Below are positions 1-17,900 of a stretch of DNA of 64,000 nucleotides, one piece after another (within the stretch, counting starts at the first letter, position 1; each line of letters begins with the position of its first letter). Under the pieces are notes generated by a model, which was not told the DNA's origin, did no database searches, and saw only the letters and a program-made list of their open reading frames with translations. Both the position numbers and the translations under genes were made by a program. Location: positions 16,137,466-16,201,465 of the forward strand of contig NC_133236.1 of the NCBI RefSeq assembly GCF_040436345.1, written 5' to 3'. The stretch comes from Pagrus major. Taxonomy: Eukaryota; Chordata; Actinopteri; Spariformes; Sparidae.

Positions 1-664
1 ATGATGGCCTCCTTTTTTTTGTATGTAAAATGTATCATCAGAATCTGCTGTAAAACTGAATTGTGTGCAACTCAGGAAAACTGCAAAAAAAACGTCACAA
101 AAAGCAGCATCATTTGCTGTTATTTTAATGAGTGTTCACATATCTGAGGGTGGATTATCTTTTAAAAACCTTAGATGGTAAAATTTCCAAATGTGAGGTC
201 GTAGAATGACTATGATGAGGAAATAAGGCACCCAAAAATGACTAACTGAGTCACTGCTTGAACTGCTGAGTCTTTACTTCAGATGTTTCCTTTTGACAGT
301 TCTGTCAGTTTTTTCTGTCTTCTGTCTCAGGTCTGACATATTAAAGGACTGGAACAATTCCTCCACCCACATCCACACAAGGATGGACTCCACAGCTCCC
401 TGTGGTTCTATTTCTAACAGGAGGTAGAGGAGGGGAGTTTCCATTCAAAGTCCCTTATGAGCTAACCCTGGAACCACCCACAGTGACGTCCCTGTGAGAG
501 GACAGACTGCAAATAAAGAGGAACAACAGTTCTCTGGAAGTACATAAATAATGCCACTGTTTCCACGATCGAGATACTGATGAAGAGGAAGTCACTTTGG
601 ATCGAAAAATTCCAGCAGAAGCTGCAGAGTGCTTGTGTAGCGGAAAGAGTCATGTTGCACTTAC

Positions 665-3600
665 CTGGTATAAATTATTTTGAATGTCCAGGACTTCTTT
701 TGGGAATAGCTGTATCAACTGTTGAGCGATGAATTCTTCTTCATGGATGATCGCTAAGTGCAGGATTCTGCAGGAGTGGCAAAGGAAAATGAAGATCTTT
801 ATCCATCATGCTTGCAAAAACTTGCAGGCTCACTCTAGCTTGACTTCTTCTAACAACTTCTAACATTGAGCAATCGACACCCAAAAAAAGACTGCATTTC
901 AACAAGTGGCGAAAATGTTGCTTCATAATTTTCCTCGGTATTCGTCTCAAGAGACTACTATGAAATGTAACACTTGATGGGCAGAATGACAAGAGTTAGT
1001 GGCTGGGGGGTATTGAGCAATACAAACCTCCAGAGAAAAGATACTATAGCTCGTTGTTACAGGAAAGAGGGACATGTTAAAACCACCTGACAGTCAACAC
1101 TTAGCTTAAACACTTAAAGCAAATGACAAAACAAAACCAAAACACACTAACCTCAAAACCTGCGTGGGAAGTTGTAGCAAACAAATGTGTGCAAAAAGCA
1201 GGAAATGGAAGGAGACATTAGTGCTTAATTTAGAATAACCTAGAACAACACAAAGAGGGCTCAATTGTGAAAGGATTTTAGCAGATTTGTATCATCATTC
1301 AGCTTCAAGCTGCGTTAAATTTTTATACATCGAAACTGATTTCTAGAGGATGACATTTCATTGACGCATATAGGCCCAGTGTATTGTGTAATGTGTGTCA
1401 CTGCAGTAACTTTGCGCTCTCTTAAAGTTCAGAAACACGTTTTTTTTCTGCAGTTCAGACTAAATGTCATTGAACTATTCAGCGACAGACAGTGTGGGAT
1501 CAAACGTTCCCACAAAATCTCACAGTGCACATTTCACTCAGCTGTCTACTGCAAGCAAGTCAATCACAAGCCTCATGTTCAATATTCTCCAGATTAGTTT
1601 GATATGAACATCAAAAACTAAATTGATTTTAGTAATTCATTGTGAAATTATTTGTACTGACATTTAAGCCATTGAATGCAGCTACTGGATGATATATTAC
1701 TTGTGCATTTTAACTGGTTGATCAATAAAATCTATTTATATTATCATTGCATTATAGTTTCCATTAATTTTTGTTGTCACAGCCAGAAGGATTTCTTTGG
1801 TTTTTGTTTAATAAATTAATCTAAAAAGAACTGGGACTCATCAATCAATGAAATCTTTTTTAAAAAGTTTCATTTTCTAATTAAAACCTGCAAATATTCA
1901 TGTGTATACTTTTTAGCTAGACTTATTTTTAAGCTAGATAAAGCCAACTACTGTTAATGATTCAAAATGTGTTTAAAAAGATTTCATTGGGCCACAAGAT
2001 ATCATATTATGATATGACACAATCACATTATGTTGACAAACAGGGCTGCAACTAATAATATTTTTATGCAGGAAATTTTCGATTAATCTGATGATTATTT
2101 TCACGATTAATCAACAAACCATTTGGTATATCAAATGTCCAAACATGTGAAAAATGCTCATCACAATCTCCCAGAGCCCAAAGTGACATCTTCAAATTGC
2201 TTCTTTTGTCCAACCAACAGTCCAAAACCCAAAGACTCTTAATTTACTATGATAAATGACAAAGAAGAGCAGCAAATCCTCACATTTAAAGAGCTGGAAC
2301 CAACTAATGTTAAAGATTTTTTTTTTTTTCTGGAAAAAGTCATTTTTCCAGCAAAAATAAAAAGGTCACATTATGGCACAAAGGAAACACGTGCAAATGA
2401 ACGTTGTAGTAATCACTCAATGGAGAGCACTGGTGTTGTGTCAAAGTCTGTTACCTCGCTGATATGCGTTTCCCCTTACCCCCAGGACCTGAGACGGTTC
2501 AGAACCGGCATTCTTTCCACTAGATCAGCAAGTAAGAAAACCTGCTTATGTATTAATACATCCAGGTTTTCATAGCACTGAAATCTGGATTTCTAGGTAA
2601 AATTGGGATTTTTACAGTTGTTGTTTTTTTTTTGCTTTGGACAGCAGCCAGGCCATTAGCTGTTGCCATGATGACACAAGGTAACACTAGGAGGGGGAAT
2701 TTAAACTTAACATTAGCCAATTCATTTTTTATTAGTGGATGGACAAAGAATTGATCATTTAGGTCATTTTTCATGCAAAAAAAGCCAAACATTAGATTTG
2801 AACGTCTCAAATGTGAGGGTTTGCTGCTTTTCCTTGTTAGTTTTGATTCTAGTACTATAAGTGGTTGAAGCCCTAATATCGTTCATAGTAGTTTACTTGA
2901 TTATGACTGAAGGGCTGTGTCTGTTTTACAGACCAAACAGTTAATCAATTAAGCAAAAATAAATAATAAATAACAAATAAAACTGCACCAGTATGCAACC
3001 AAGTACATAAAATCTTTTCATAAAATATATGTGATAAATGGAAATCACTCCACCAATAAATTATACCTACATTGGTATGATAATGTGTCTCACAGGAAAA
3101 TGTAGCGATGTGTAGCTAAATCACTTTTCAGTCCCTCCCAAAAATGTCTCCAGATTAAGGGATCTACTCGAGTCAACCCTGTGAGCAAACATTTTAGTGT
3201 GAAAGGGACTTCCTGGTTTGAGTAAAACTTGAATGAATAAGAACTAAAAAATCCCACGGGGGAAAAAAAAAATAATGTTTGCATGATTCTCTCAGAGTAA
3301 GCAGCAGCAGTGTGGTGTTTCAGGTGTTCCTTTCCATCGCAGGTATCTATAGTTGGGTCGTGATAATGAAACCATGTGGCCCTAACAATCAGCGAGCGGA
3401 AATGAAAAGAGGTCAGAGACACAACAACACCTCTTCAACACTGTGTGAATACATCAATCTGTGGATTACGCTAGTGGCTGCAGCTGTCATTAGTAGGCCT
3501 GCTTTCACGTCAAAACAGACTGATGACAGAGCGACACAAGATGAGTCTACATGTGCTGATAAGGCTGTGTGTGTGGAGGCTGGTGTGTGGACTGTGTGCA

Positions 3601-5263
3601 AAAAGGCAGCACTTTCATCGAGTCAAACTGAGAAATGAAAAGCAGCAAACAGCCACTGTGGCTGCAGGTTTACTGACATTGCTAAGAAGAAGAAAAAGAA
3701 GAAGACAGCAGCTTTGTGGGATCCACCAATAAAAACATGCAGCACACACTGTCCCATCCTGATCAACAAGTTTCTTGGATCAAAAGCCAGTCTGCAGCGC
3801 TGCCTCACAGCATGTGCTTTGTCTTTGCTGTGTGGGGAAGTCCAGACCTATCTGTTTCACTTCTGTTTTCTGACTGAGAGACGCCGTCCACATTCATGAC
3901 AAGGACAAAGTTCATTAAAAAAGTCTGCAGTATCACACCGCCATGAAATCCCCTTGTAAACCAGCATCATGGGAAGAACTGTGCCTCAAATTCATTATGA
4001 TTTACAGACTGGGATTTACAAATGTTTAAATAAAAAAAAGGTTTTAATTAGCTGCATGCAGCACCAGTAGAGCTGAATTACTGATTAGTGCAGCAACAGA
4101 AATAAACCAGAAACTGTTCTGATAATTGTGTCTTCTTTTAGGGACATTTTTCAAGCAAAACTGCTAAATATTCTCTGGTTCTAGTTTTGGTTCTGGTTCT
4201 CTCAAATGTGAGGATTTTATTCTTTTCTCTGTTTTATAGCATTGTAAACTTAATTTCTTTGGATTTTGACATTTTTCCAGGTGCCCCATTGGACTTTGGG
4301 AACTTGTGATGAGCATTTTTCCCTATTTTCATACACTTTTTGGACCAAGCTGCTTTTAAATCACTGTAGACTGAGTATCTTTGGATTTTGGACAAGCTAA
4401 AATGCTAAATATTTTCTGGTTCTAGCTCTCAAATGTGTGGCTTTTCTCTGTTTTATATCACTGTAAACTGAAAATCTTTGGGTTTTGGACATCTTAAAGT
4501 GTCCCCTTGGACTGTTGGAACTTGTGATTTTTCTTTTCTTTTGTATTTTCTGCCACTTCATAGACACATTATTATAATCAATGATCAATAAATTATTTGT
4601 TGCAGCCCTACCCATCAAAGCTACAGACCATCTGTGTGCCTACAGACATAGGTAATTAAATACAACATAATTATGCACAAAGAGAAAGGGGGTGGGGGAT
4701 TTGGGAAGTAAAGCTAATAAAAGCTAATTAAAACTGATTAAATTGTCTCTCCCCCAAACTCTATTAAATTCTGGGATACTGCAGACTATCTCATGGGAGA
4801 TTTAGCAAACATTAATGGTGAAAAAGTTGGTCAGAGAAACAGTTAAAATGCAAGGCACCATTTTTAAACTGAAACCACCATGTATGCAACAGTGAACACC
4901 AGGCCTTTTAGCAAGAAACTGAGAAAATAGACTAAAAACCTACGTGTCTCCATCTTCAGTGATAGTTGTGAGCAAGTTCTCCTCCTGTTCAGAGAGTTCA
5001 GAGATCTGTGCTTGCTCCTCCTTGGCGCTGGACAGCGTGCAATCCCCAACTATTTCTGTCAGACTCTCCACCGTGATGGACGAGGAGCCGTACGCCGAGT
5101 CCAGGCGCTCCTCCACGGTGGAGAACTTGTCCCTCGGCCCGCTGAAGTCGGCGCTCGGCTCCCGGGGCTCCTCTGACTTCAGTATGGAGCGGTACGAGTC
5201 GATGCCCGAGTCTGTGCGGCTGTCCTCCAGCAAGTCATCTTTCCTACAGTCGTCGCTCGCCAT
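665..5263 (-). CDS. nfkbie: NF-kappa-B inhibitor epsilon (IkB-epsilon), exons 1-2, partial gene
   Basis: Cytoplasmic inhibitor that masks Rel/NF-kB dimers until IKK phosphorylates it. Exon 1 coding is 4944-5263 (106 codons plus 2 nt): the ATG at 5263 has a strong Kozak context and the donor is GTAGGT. Exon 2 is 665-767, with acceptor ..CCTGCAG and donor GTAAGT. Joined, the frame runs through EDGDT into ILHLAIIHEEEF and QLFPKEVLDIQNNLYQ, the canonical first ankyrin repeat of IkB proteins. The N-terminus carries the phosphodegron DSGIDS (residues 18-23), whose serines are IKK targets read by beta-TrCP. Further ankyrin exons are not in the window and must lie left of base 1. Epsilon rather than alpha or beta is chosen from the N-terminal sequence and the tmem151b/tcte1 neighbours. 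Intron 1 is 4.2 kb and full of dispersed repeats. Confidence 0.9.
2042..2350 (+). repeat. Dispersed fish repeat, family A (GCTGCAACTAAT type)
   Basis: It opens with a gctgcaactaat / cgattaatc motif and continues through blocks such as cccagagcccaaagtgac, accaacagtccaaaaccc and ttaatttactatgat. I recognise this as a very abundant percomorph interspersed repeat. Other copies or fragments occur at about 2755-2845 (-), 4140-4330 (-), 4395-4610 (-), 23755-23915 (-), 27345-27475 (+), 42515-42830 and 53940-54265. The small ORF at 2249-2575 is repeat sequence, not a gene. Confidence 0.7.
4140..4610 (-). repeat. Family A dispersed repeat, two overlapping reverse copies
   Basis: The block with gaggatttt, ctgttttatagcattgtaaac and gacatttttc appears twice in succession (about 4140-4330 and 4395-4610). 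This looks like an internally duplicated or nested insertion inside nfkbie intron 1. Confidence 0.6.
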
Positions 5264-5720
5264 GGTGGTGGTGGTGTTGGTGGTGGCTTCACTGGGTTTC
5301 CCCCTCCCGCCTTCCCCGAGGACTCTACAGGCTAGAAGCGCGCTGCCGCCGCTCGGTGCTCGGCGAGGATGTGACCGGACTCCGGGGATAGCCGACTGAC
5401 ACCTGAGGAAACCACCGCTCCTTTGTGAAACCAGAGGAATGAGCCGCCGCGTTTCATGCCACTTACAGACAATAAACTCCCTCACAGCGACAGGCCTTCA
5501 CTTTTTAACGATTATTTGTGTTTTGAAAAGTTTTAAAATGAAGTACGGTCATCACAGACTTCGTGAAAAGGGTTAAAAACGAGGCTAACTGAGGCGAAAA
5601 CGGCCGCTGGTCGTCTACATATCCGGTAACAGCATGAGCTCCAGGCGGAGAGCATATGAGCAGAGAGAAGCGATAAGGGGAAGCGCTGACATGTGAAAGG
5701 CGAAGCTGTTTTTGTCACGC

Positions 5721-5730
5721 GGGGATTCCC
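5721..5730. promoter_or_regulatory. Perfect kappaB site upstream of nfkbie
   Basis: The decamer GGGGATTCCC fits the kappaB consensus GGGRNNYYCC on both strands. It lies about 460 bp upstream of the nfkbie ATG in a GC-richer promoter region. IkB genes are classic NF-kB feedback targets, so a functional site is plausible; binding is inferred. Confidence 0.5.
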
Positions 5731-5744
5731 CAGTGCGCGTGAGG

Positions 5745-5798
5745 GAACACACACACACATTACACATGCGCGCGCACACAAACACACAGACACACACT
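5745..5798. repeat. Imperfect (CA)n microsatellite
   Basis: A CA-rich tract interrupted by ..catgcgcgcgcacac.., in the 5' flank of nfkbie. Confidence 0.8.
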
Positions 5799-6184
5799 TC
5801 AACTGGAAGCGTCAACGTTCAGTAGTCACAAGTAACGGAAGGGGAAGTGATATTTTCAAAATAAAACCGTACTAGAATTACAATGTAGCTGGTTTCCTCT
5901 TCATATATGTGTTTAAAGAACCACACAACTGTTTTTTTTGGTTTTAGTAACATTTACGTACATTTTAAAACAAATATTTTTGCCAGGGATTGATTTCCAA
6001 ACATTTCTATACAGTATGAAAATCAATTAGCAGGGGCTTAAAGGATAAGTTCACCCAAAAATTTAAATTCAGTCGTAGAGAGCCTCCGTAGAGAGTAACT
6101 TTTTACATTACTGCGTTATCTACTGGGAAAAGTACCAAGTTACCCCCAACACTGGTGGTGAATGGAGATTTGAATTGTGTCATG

Positions 6185-6350
6185 AATCACACATATGTTT
6201 GTGAATTTAAAAGATAATTTTTCAAGTCAAGAAAGTAATTTAAGTCAAATACCATCTAGTTTTGTGTTAAACCACTCAGTGAACTACATCATCTCACTCA
6301 ATGCACCTCACCAATACCAACATGGCCTCCAACTCGGCACAGAAAAGGTA
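6185..6350 (-). repeat. Dispersed repeat, family C
   Basis: Reverse-complement relative of 52018-52200. Shared blocks include cacaaacatatgt/acatatgtttgtg, tagttttgtgttaaac, and catggc flanked by an accaacac-type motif. It gives a spurious 70-codon ORF at 6195-6407. Likely a non-autonomous transposon. Confidence 0.6.
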
Positions 6351-6589
6351 CTAAAAAAGATGAAAATCACAATAAATCTGTCCATATTGACAACTGCAGT
6401 TATGTGACAAGGTAGTTCATCAGTACTGTCCAGTCCAGTTTATTTTAGAAATATATTTTAATTATGCAGGGTTGGGGTTTCAATTGCCTAAAATTAAGAA
6501 TCATTGTGTTTTCATTACCTTGGAATGAGTCTTTTATACCTACAGAGGGAGCTTTTAACAGCTTTTGAAGATTTTAACAGCTACCATAG

Positions 6590-6676
6590 GGGAGGGCGAG
6601 GTGAACTGTATTCAGTTGGTTGCAATCTGCAACCTCACCACTAGATGCCACTAAATCCTACGCACTGCACCTTTAA
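6590..6676 (-). repeat. Short fish MITE ending in TGCACCTTTAAA
   Basis: In reverse complement it begins TTTAAAGGTGCAGTGCGTAG, then GATTTAGTGGCATCTAGTGG and a GAGGTTGCAGATTGCAACC block. I recognise this as a frequent teleost miniature element. Confidence 0.65.
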
Positions 6677-6679
6677 ATT

Positions 6680-8800
6680 ATTGTTATGAGGTCACTCAGT
6701 GCCTATATCTCAAGTCAGTCTATACTTAAACTGCATTACCAAGTGACAATAATGTAACATTGATGTTAATTTCTTAACTCCTGCTCAAAATGGTTCGCAA
6801 AAAAGCTATATGCGATTTGTAGTTAAAGAGCTCACACACAGAACACAGTGTATGACCCTGTAAATCTTCTGGGGTGAAGCCAAGTCTTCATAAATAAATT
6901 ACAAGTCAACTACAAGTGTTTCAAATCACTGAACGCTGACTATTAAACTTGACATGACATTTAGTATTCATTTCCTTTATAGTTTTATTTTTAGACAGCT
7001 TACACAAAGTAATTTTAATGCATATTCCTGAATTATTAAATGCTCAGCCCACAAGTTTTATTTTCTCAAGTCATAACCGGAAGTCCAAACCTTTACAGTA
7101 GCAGGCTTGTCACTGGTTGCAGCATGAGACTACAAACACTTTATCCTTCAAGGGATTTTACGCCTTTTTTCTGAGAAGCTGAAGAACCTGAATTTGATTT
7201 ACATAAATCTTACAACACATCCTCAAATCTTATGCAAGTAAATTTGACAGCGACATTGAAAAATTGTTAGTGCTGCGTTGTGTGCTATTTGCTGGTGACT
7301 AGGAGCAACTGCAATGTCAATCTGCACTTTGACATACAGTCTTATGTAACTCACCATATGAAGAGTTGTTTTGCATACTTGCGTGGGAGCTCTTTCCACT
7401 GATGCATTCAAACAATATCTAAACCAACCTCAAACAATGAGGAACTAAATATTTGTCCAGTATTTTCTGTCTTGGGTCAAGGCTTGTATAGAGAGTAAGA
7501 TAATACATGGAAGCAGAGTTTAAAGTTGCATTTGTTGACCTCCCAAAAGTTCAGGAATAACCCAGCAATCATTTCTTGTTTCCTTTACCATCATGAAAAT
7601 GCTTGCTGTGGTTTGGCCATCAGAGGGCTCACTTCCACAGTAACTGATGTCTGCTCAGAGAAGGCCAGATTCATCATAAATATAGTCCAGAAAACAATAG
7701 CGACTGTCAAAGAGAAACATTTACTGCTGCCAAGAGCCGCCATCTGTTTTCATGTCATCCTCTGTCATGTTTACTTATTCCAGCAGCAGTCCAGTCCAAT
7801 GTCCATACTGTGTGCTATGATAAACAAGGGCTGGTGTGCCAGGATTACAGGAAAAAAGCTTCCTGTGTAAATAAAGAGAAACTGAAACAAAATGAATATA
7901 GTCTTATGTCCATTATTAATCTTATTTTGTGTTCTTGTATTTTGCATTTGAAAATGTTAGTGGCGCCCCCAGAAATCTTCAACAGGGTTGGCCAGATGAC
8001 ACCACTGAAAATCTTGGGGTGGCAACAACCCAATGAACAGAATAAATGTTTGCATAAGTATAGAGATGGTTAAACTTTATATTTATTCATGTTTCTTTAG
8101 GTTCGGTTTTATGTTGTGACAAAGCTGGGTTATGATCTGGTTAGGTTTAGGCAGAAAAAACACTTGGATAGCATCAAGAAAACATCATGTTTTGGCTTAA
8201 AATATTTGTGTTGGTCGCCACAAACATGGCTGGAGATGTCCCAACTTCTCATCAAAACTATCAGATTTTCATCGCCATAAACACAGGTGGAAATTGTCAC
8301 GAGGTCTCCTGAAAATTATCCAGTGGCTTCAGGCTTACAAATGTTGAAACACAGTCTTGAACTGTGGTCACTGGCTTGGTAGACTTTTCACCTAGCTGTA
8401 ACTCCACCATCATCATCTCCAACTCTGAGGGTCAGGTCATAAACATGTAATGTGAACGTGATATGACACATATTGTAAAAATGTCAATATCGTTTGCATG
8501 ACACGTACAAATTTCAGCGTAGCAGTGGTTTGCAGAGACGTTAACTGCATACGAAGTCTGTTGAGGTGTTCCAATCTTAATATAAAAGACGAACGGCTTA
8601 AACAATTCTGTCTATGGAAAATGTTTAAGCTCTGTCAGTACTGAATATAGCAAGACGAAACGAGTTTATGTGGTCTGCTCATCCTTTAACAGCATGACAC
8701 TGCCAAGCATGAATCATTAAACTACATATTTCTGCAGTAAGGAAATCTTCTAATGATCTGTCACTGTATCACAGCCTAATATTTTGTTAAAGGGGATATC
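6680..8800. other. Intergenic, nfkbie-tmem151b
   Basis: Short random ORFs only, with no splice-bounded conserved reading frame. About 7940-8330 looks repeat-derived (ggcgcccccagaaatctt and ggttaggtttaggcagaaa type blocks). Nothing else could be supported. Confidence 0.5.
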
Positions 8801-9351
8801 ATTATCTTAATTGGTCCATACAGACATGGTCATGCATCTAATGGGACGCAGGGGGGGTGGGGGTGGGGGCTCCTCTCTGCAGCACCGCCTCTGTACGCTG
8901 TCGGGCTGCGATGTGTGTGTGTGTTATTTACATTGTGGTGTCGGGGTGGCTGCTCACACGTGCCGCTGCCTGTCGTCTTTGTCCTGCTTCACAGCTTCAC
9001 TGGCTGCCATGGGCACTGCCTACAGGGAGAGGAGCTGACTGCCGCCTCTTGCCATCTCCTAACATTGCATCCCTTGCAGCAGCAGTGTTCGCCAGCATCG
9101 AGTCTCAGCCTATTTTTGCGCGTCTTCCGAGGCACAATGAGCGGACGTCTGCCCACCTGGAGGATGCTGCTGTTGCTGCTGCTGCTGGGATGATGATGGA
9201 TCTTATGCGCGTTTCCATTTCGGGTCCAGTTGGATTGGTTTCTTCTGGATAATGCGCACAGGGCTTCACGGCGCTTTTATATTTCACCCTGATTTGGAAA
9301 CCCCCCATCCCATCAGGAGATCCATGCCCCGGTTTCTGCACCGTTGTCACC

Positions 9352-14999
<5,648 letters not shown>

Positions 15000-17900
15000 C
15001 CCACAGCTGATCAAGGGATATAATGATACATAAAGAGAAACACAGCGAGAAACCTCTCGGGCTAAAATTGACTTCTGCTTCTCCCTTTTACAACAGACGT
15101 AACTTGATCACCCACGTGTTACCACAAACAAGGATGTGTTCTAGTTTCTAGACACTGTAGCCTCAAACAAACAGGAAACAAAGTATATCTGGGAAAGTCC
15201 TCACAGTTCAGTCAGTAAGTCAGGGAAAAACAGACTTGATGCCATTGATGAGACTGTTGTTTATAACACAATGCGGCTTTAAAGGACCAAATAACCAAGG
15301 AATACCAAGAGGAGTCACATCCTACTGTAAATGCCATATTTGTAGATCCTCATCACAGACATTTTACAAGGACATGAGTAATACTTTGTAGTATGTGAAG
15401 CCGAATATAGGTTTTGACTCAGCGGTAGTCTAAGAAATTGCCAGGACATGAAAGGAATATGACAATTAATGGGGGCCTTAATGAGAAATTAAGAAAAATT
15501 GTGAGTCATGTGAATTAAGAGGGAGAATACAAAGATATCAGCCTCCTTGTCAAAGCATAATCAACAAGGCTATTTGGTTTTCCTAAAATAAAATGTCTCA
15601 TGGCTCTTTAACCTAAGCTAAAATCTCAAATCTAAACATCTGCATGTGAAGCTTTTTGATACTGAGGGATTGAAATCTCCTCATGCAAAGTCAACGTTCA
15701 TGGAAATACATAAAAAATGGAATACATTTCCTTGGTATAAAAATAAATGTCTGATGTGGATGCTGAAATATCAAGTTAGCTGAAATCGGCTCAGTTGCTA
15801 TGACATCATACTTCCCGTCTCGCTAAATATGGCAACACAGTGGATGAATAATTTAGCAGAGGTGGGCTAAAGGACACGAGAACTTCAAACTGAATCAACA
15901 ACATGTCTTCAAACTGTTTCTTAATTACTGTAAACTGTACATTTTGTATAACGGCCAACTACATACTAAATAACCTCACTGTAATATGAATAGATCAGTG
16001 TCAGTTCAGCTAAGTTGAGAATCTCAAAGATCCTTTTGATTTCATATTTGGCAATATTTGTATTCAGCCTACCTCTTTATTTAAGTGCCTAGCGATCAAC
16101 TGTTACTGACAAGCATAAGCTATTATAAATAAAGTCATCTCATCTCAACATTTTCACATTTAAACAAGTCAAATTTACACTCATAATAGCACAGTGCACT
16201 GGAGAAACCCAGTCTCATCGTTGTTTAAAATACACAAGGCTTTAAAAATCCGGCCCTAAGATGATTTTCCTCCTAATATAACAGCTCTGGTTTAGCTGAC
16301 TGATGGTGCTGCTGATGCATATCAGAGAGACAGCCGGAGACTTGGCCATCAAAGACACTCGAAATAGGCAGAGGCCTGGATTCACTACTGATAGTGTCAG
16401 ATTTAATAATATGACAGGATTACTTTAAAGGACTAAAAAAAGAATACTTCCTCTCAAATGAGTGCATGTTGTATCTTAGTCATGGTGAATTTCATTTTAC
16501 AGCCAAGCCATGCAAAAAAAAAGTCAAGTTTTAGTGGAAACAGGCACGCCACAAGGAATGTAGGAATAACTCCCTAAATTCAAACAATTTAGTTCCTTTT
16601 AACTGTAAAATCCCACAGCATGACTCATCACTCAAAGTGTGCTTCATTTCTTCTTTGTTTCTTAATCTTAAGGGATGAAAATAAGCACAGTTATTTGTGT
16701 GTAAACCAGCCTTCATCTCATGAGACCTGCAGTGAGACACACCGGCACGGATCAGTTTCCACCACAGAGACCTTTTAAAACATCTAAGAATAGTGTATAT
16801 CACAATCTCGCCTGTGGTCGGACATATTGTGTTACTTCCTGTTACAACATGTCTTCACAATAATGAGCCTTTACTGTAAATTGTGACCAATTAGCCATAC
16901 TCATTACATTCCATGTGTGGTGTTACGTTTGGAGTCGCGGACTATCTTTAAAGCAATACTAGAGAATACACTGAAAATAGTCAAAGAGGTTGTGGCATGA
17001 TAAAACATCCTGTAAATTGTTTTGAGCTCTTTTTTTTTTCACAACTCACAGGTTATTCTATGCAAGCCCCTAGAACTCAGGATAGTATCCAGTGCAAAGA
17101 TTCTTCTTTGCAGCAACATCTAAACATGGTCATCCCTCCGTTATCTAAACTTTAGGTTTAGGAGGAAGTTATGCAGACATTTAATTGTGCTTTTCAAAGG
17201 ATAAGCTGCATTATAATCAGACTGTTTTAAATGAGGGGTTTGCAAACACAGGATGTTGAACTAAACTGACATAACATTACTAGTATTCCCATTCAAAAGG
17301 GAAAGGTACAGATAGATATGTTTCCACTAGAGTTTTGGTTGCACCAGCTTTTTATTAATCAAGTTTTTTTGTCTAAGTTCTTACTAACTACAAGCTAGTT
17401 TCAAACCAGGCTTTTACTCACTTGGGTTGCACCATTAGAACTAAAAGGGGCACTGTGTAGTTTTGGAGAAAAAATTCAAACTTTACAATATTAATGAAGT
17501 AATAATACAAACTCAGAAATATGTTTTTTTTTTCAAAATCAAATAAACAAGCTGTTCTCAGAGGAAAATAAGGTCCACAGTACACTGTTTGAAGCTAGAA
17601 AGGTGGCAGGGTCCACCAAATATAAACAAAGGTTTGTTTGTTCAGTTTATTCAGTCATAAAAAAGGATGACTTTTTCTCTTCTGATTCAAATTTCTTCCC
17701 TAAAACTACCACAGTGCACCTTTAAGAAATGTCTTAACAAATAAAGACCTCTGTAATGTTTAAATTGGTTTCTAAATGTTACAGGTTTATCGGGCAGAGC
17801 ACAATATTACATTGAATTGCTAATCTTCTGTACATGTAGGTATGACTTTTATTTATATCACCATCTGTGCAGAAATACACAGTATGTGTTTCAGAGTAGG

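Noticed and set aside
1-9. atgatggcc at the left edge read in reverse as Ala-Ile-Ile of another IkB ankyrin exon
   Set aside because: The true LAIIHEEEF exon is at 665-767, and there is no acceptor before this fragment.
4944-5399. 151-codon plus ORF antisense to nfkbie exon 1
   Set aside because: Shadow frame; the minus strand has the DSGIDS degron, Kozak start and IkB sequence.
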